DNA from: Flavobacteriales bacterium
GTDB lineage: Bacteria > Bacteroidota > Bacteroidia > Flavobacteriales_D > Sanyastnellaceae
Direction: 5' to 3'
Length of the DNA stretch: 6,234 nt
Assembly (NCBI GenBank): GCA_947457325.1
Contig: CANGVU010000086.1
Coordinates: forward strand, 1 to 6,234
Shown here: positions 5,103-6,234 of the stretch, one piece after another
Position numbering within the stretch: position 1 is the stretch's first letter
Layout: every line of letters begins with the position of its first letter
The notes under the pieces: generated by a model
Databases searched by the model: none
Told to the model about the DNA's origin: nothing
The model's input: only the letters and a program-made list of their open reading frames with translations
Made by a program: the position numbers and the translations under genes

Positions 5103-6176
5103 TTAAAAAGGTAAGTAATTCAATATTTCAATTCCATATCCGCTTAAGGCAGTTCTCTTAACGGGGTGAAGGGTTAGTAGATTCATCTTTCTAATTCCCA
5201 ATGCTCGGATGATTTGAGCACCTGTTCCGTAATCTCGATCGTCCATAGCGGTTGAGTTGTTGGATTGAGCGGAAGCGTGCATATAAACCAATATTCCTTT
5301 CCCTTCTTTTTGAATGGCTTTGAGACCTTTGCCCAGTGAAGCATTCTCGCCATGCTGAATGTATTCCAATAAATCTTTTTCTGGACGTCCGCTATGCACG
5401 CGAACCGCGATGGCATCATCATCATTCCAATCACCTAGAACAAAAGCAAAGTGCTTTTCACCAGTAATGTTTTGTTTGAAAGTACAACAAACAAAATTGC
5501 CAAATGGGGTAGGGAATGGCGTTCTTTCAGTTTCTATGATGAGTTTCTCAGATTGCATTCTGTAGGCAATCAAATCTTCAATTGAAATGATTTTCAACTG
5601 GTGTTTTTCAGCAATCTCTAGTAACTGAGGTAAACGAGCCATGGTGCCATCTTCATTCATGATTTCTACCAAGACACCAGAGGGTTCAAATCCAGCCAAT
5701 CGGGCCAAATCAATGGTTGCTTCTGTATGACCTGGTCGTCTTAGGACACCTTCGGGTTTAGCAATCAATGGGAAGATGTGACCTGGACGGGCCAAATCTC
5801 TTGGTGCAGTGGCTGGATCAATTAACGATTGTACAGTTTTGGCTCTATCATGTGCGCTGATTCCCGTAGTGCACCCGTTGCCCAAAAGGTCAACACTAAC
5901 AGTAAATGCTGTTTTATTGGGATCGGTATTGTGTGTGACCATTAAAGGCAAATCCAGTTTCTGCGCGCGCTCAGGAGTGATGGCGGCACAAATCAATCCC
6001 CTGCCTTCTTTGGACATGAAATTGATTATTTCTGGTGTGACATTTCGCGAAGCCGTAATAAAATCACCTTCGTTTTCACGGTCCTCATTATCGACAACAA
6101 TAACTACTTTTCCTTGCTTGATATCCGCTATTGCTTCTTCAATGCTATGGAGAATAGAGTCTTTAGAATTACGCAT
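5103..6176 (-). CDS. ribB: 3,4-dihydroxy-2-butanone 4-phosphate synthase with a degenerate RibA-like C-terminal domain
   Basis: The 357 residues have the RibBA layout. The N-terminal domain (1-206) is an intact DHBP synthase, converting ribulose 5-phosphate to the four-carbon unit of riboflavin: DNEDRENEGD (29-38), SKEGRGLIC (55-63), TAFTVSVD (89-96), GISAHDRAKT (105-114), and RPGHIFPL with RRPGHTEATIDLARLAG (130-162). The C-terminal domain (about 218-357) aligns with GTP cyclohydrolase II: TPFGNF, AVRVHS, DDRDYGTGAQIIRALGIRKMNLLT, GYGIEI. It lacks the three zinc cysteines expected after VRVHS (the region reads GRPEKDLLEYIQHGENASLGKGL) and has MHASAQSNN where RQEGRGIGL is expected. GTP cyclohydrolase activity is therefore unlikely and a true RibA should be encoded elsewhere. 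Similar proteins are known as RibBX. ATG 6176 is the only start before the first motif. First gene of a three-gene unit. Confidence 0.93.
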   Translation of the reverse strand: MRNSKDSILHSIEEAIADIKQGKVVIVVDNEDRENEGDFITASRNVTPEIINFMSKEGRGLICAAITPERAQKLDLPLMVTHNTDPNKTAFTVSVDLLGNGCTTGISAHDRAKTVQSLIDPATAPRDLARPGHIFPLIAKPEGVLRRPGHTEATIDLARLAGFEPSGVLVEIMNEDGTMARLPQLLEIAEKHQLKIISIEDLIAYRMQSEKLIIETERTPFPTPFGNFVCCTFKQNITGEKHFAFVLGDWNDDDAIAVRVHSGRPEKDLLEYIQHGENASLGKGLKAIQKEGKGILVYMHASAQSNNSTAMDDRDYGTGAQIIRALGIRKMNLLTLHPVKRTALSGYGIEILNYLPF

Positions 6177-6180
6177 GCAA

Positions 6181-6188
6181 CAAAGGTA
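6181..6188 (-). promoter_or_regulatory. -7 box of the ribB operon, implying a (near-)leaderless mRNA
   Basis: On the minus strand these bases read TACCTTTG, a full match to TAnnTTTG. Only TTGC separates the box from the ATG at 6176. With the usual distance from this box to the start of transcription, RNA would begin at or within a few bases of the ATG. No FMN riboswitch fits between promoter and gene. I see no TTTG -33 element at the usual spacing. Confidence 0.55.
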
Positions 6189-6197
6189 CAGCCTTCT

Positions 6198-6205
6198 TAA
6201 CTTTG
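6198..6205 (+). promoter_or_regulatory. -7 box of the divergent gene at 6222
   Basis: TAACTTTG matches TAnnTTTG and lies 16 bp before the ATG at 6222, giving a leader of about 10 bases. It is separated by only 9 bp from the oppositely oriented box of the ribB operon (6181-6188), so the two promoters must overlap in their upstream regions. Confidence 0.5.
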
Positions 6206-6221
6206 CATCACGAATTATAGC

Positions 6222-6234
6222 ATGAATAACATTA
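6222..6234 (+). CDS. Start of a divergent gene (first four codons, MNNI; partial)
   Basis: An ATG at 6222 follows a -7 promoter box at a typical Bacteroidota distance and opens a frame that runs off the window after four codons. Too little is visible to name a product. The call rests on the promoter match and on the divergent layout next to ribB. Confidence 0.4.

Noticed and set aside
5106..5113. Possible internal promoter box before the ureohydrolase gene (minus strand TACCTTTT)
   Set aside because: It misses the final G of TAnnTTTG and lies at the ribB 3' end. The 2-bp gene spacing is better explained by one operon.
6177..6221. FMN riboswitch upstream of ribB
   Set aside because: Only 45 bp separate ribB from the divergent start, and the promoter box is 4 bp from the ATG, so there is no room for the riboswitch fold.
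5809..6225. Long open frame on the plus strand opposite ribB
   Set aside because: It is the antisense shadow of the strongly conserved RibB domain. Its translation has no recognisable domain and it crosses both promoter boxes.

Overview
The window looks like chromosomal DNA of a member of the Bacteroidota, probably Flavobacteriales-like. Three things point there: the protein types (a FeoA-FeoB-small Cys protein cluster and a DHBP synthase with a decayed RibA domain), moderate-to-low GC, and start regions without clear Shine-Dalgarno sequences but with matches to the Bacteroidota -7 promoter box TAnnTTTG. This assignment is inference from family resemblance and promoter style. I see no mobile element, CRISPR array, tRNA or rRNA.

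Left part (1-2215, + strand): a ferrous iron uptake operon. It holds the last 34 codons of feoA, a complete feoB (start overlaps the feoA stop as ATGA), and a 48-codon gene for a one-helix CxxC protein of the FeoB-associated type, whose ATG shares one base with the feoB stop. This last gene ends tail to tail with, and overlaps by 4 bp, a minus-strand gene. The only good hairpin there lies inside the small gene and has its T-rich tail on the minus strand.

Middle part (2212-3488): two genes of unknown function diverge from a 157-bp spacer. One encodes a two-helix membrane protein with a TPR-like tail (minus strand), the other a 184-residue soluble protein (plus strand). The spacer carries -7 boxes for both directions and a 41-bp interrupted inverted repeat. 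A strong intrinsic terminator ends the plus-strand gene.

Right part (3479-6176, minus strand): a tight three-gene unit. In transcription order it encodes a RibB protein with a C-terminal RibA-like domain that has lost the zinc and GTP-site motifs, a ureohydrolase of the arginase/agmatinase superfamily (2 bp downstream), and a secreted lipocalin-like protein (4-bp ATGA overlap). Its promoter box sits only 4 bp before the ribB start codon, so the mRNA may be leaderless. A divergent gene, of which four codons are visible, starts at 6222 with its own -7 box, so the two promoters are packed back to back.

Nothing here is clearly a new system. The items most worth a second look are the decayed RibA half of the RibB protein in an operon with a ureohydrolase of uncertain substrate, the terminator embedded in the CxxC codons of the small feo gene, the back-to-back promoters with a probable leaderless start, and the altered G4/G5 nucleotide-specificity motifs of FeoB.
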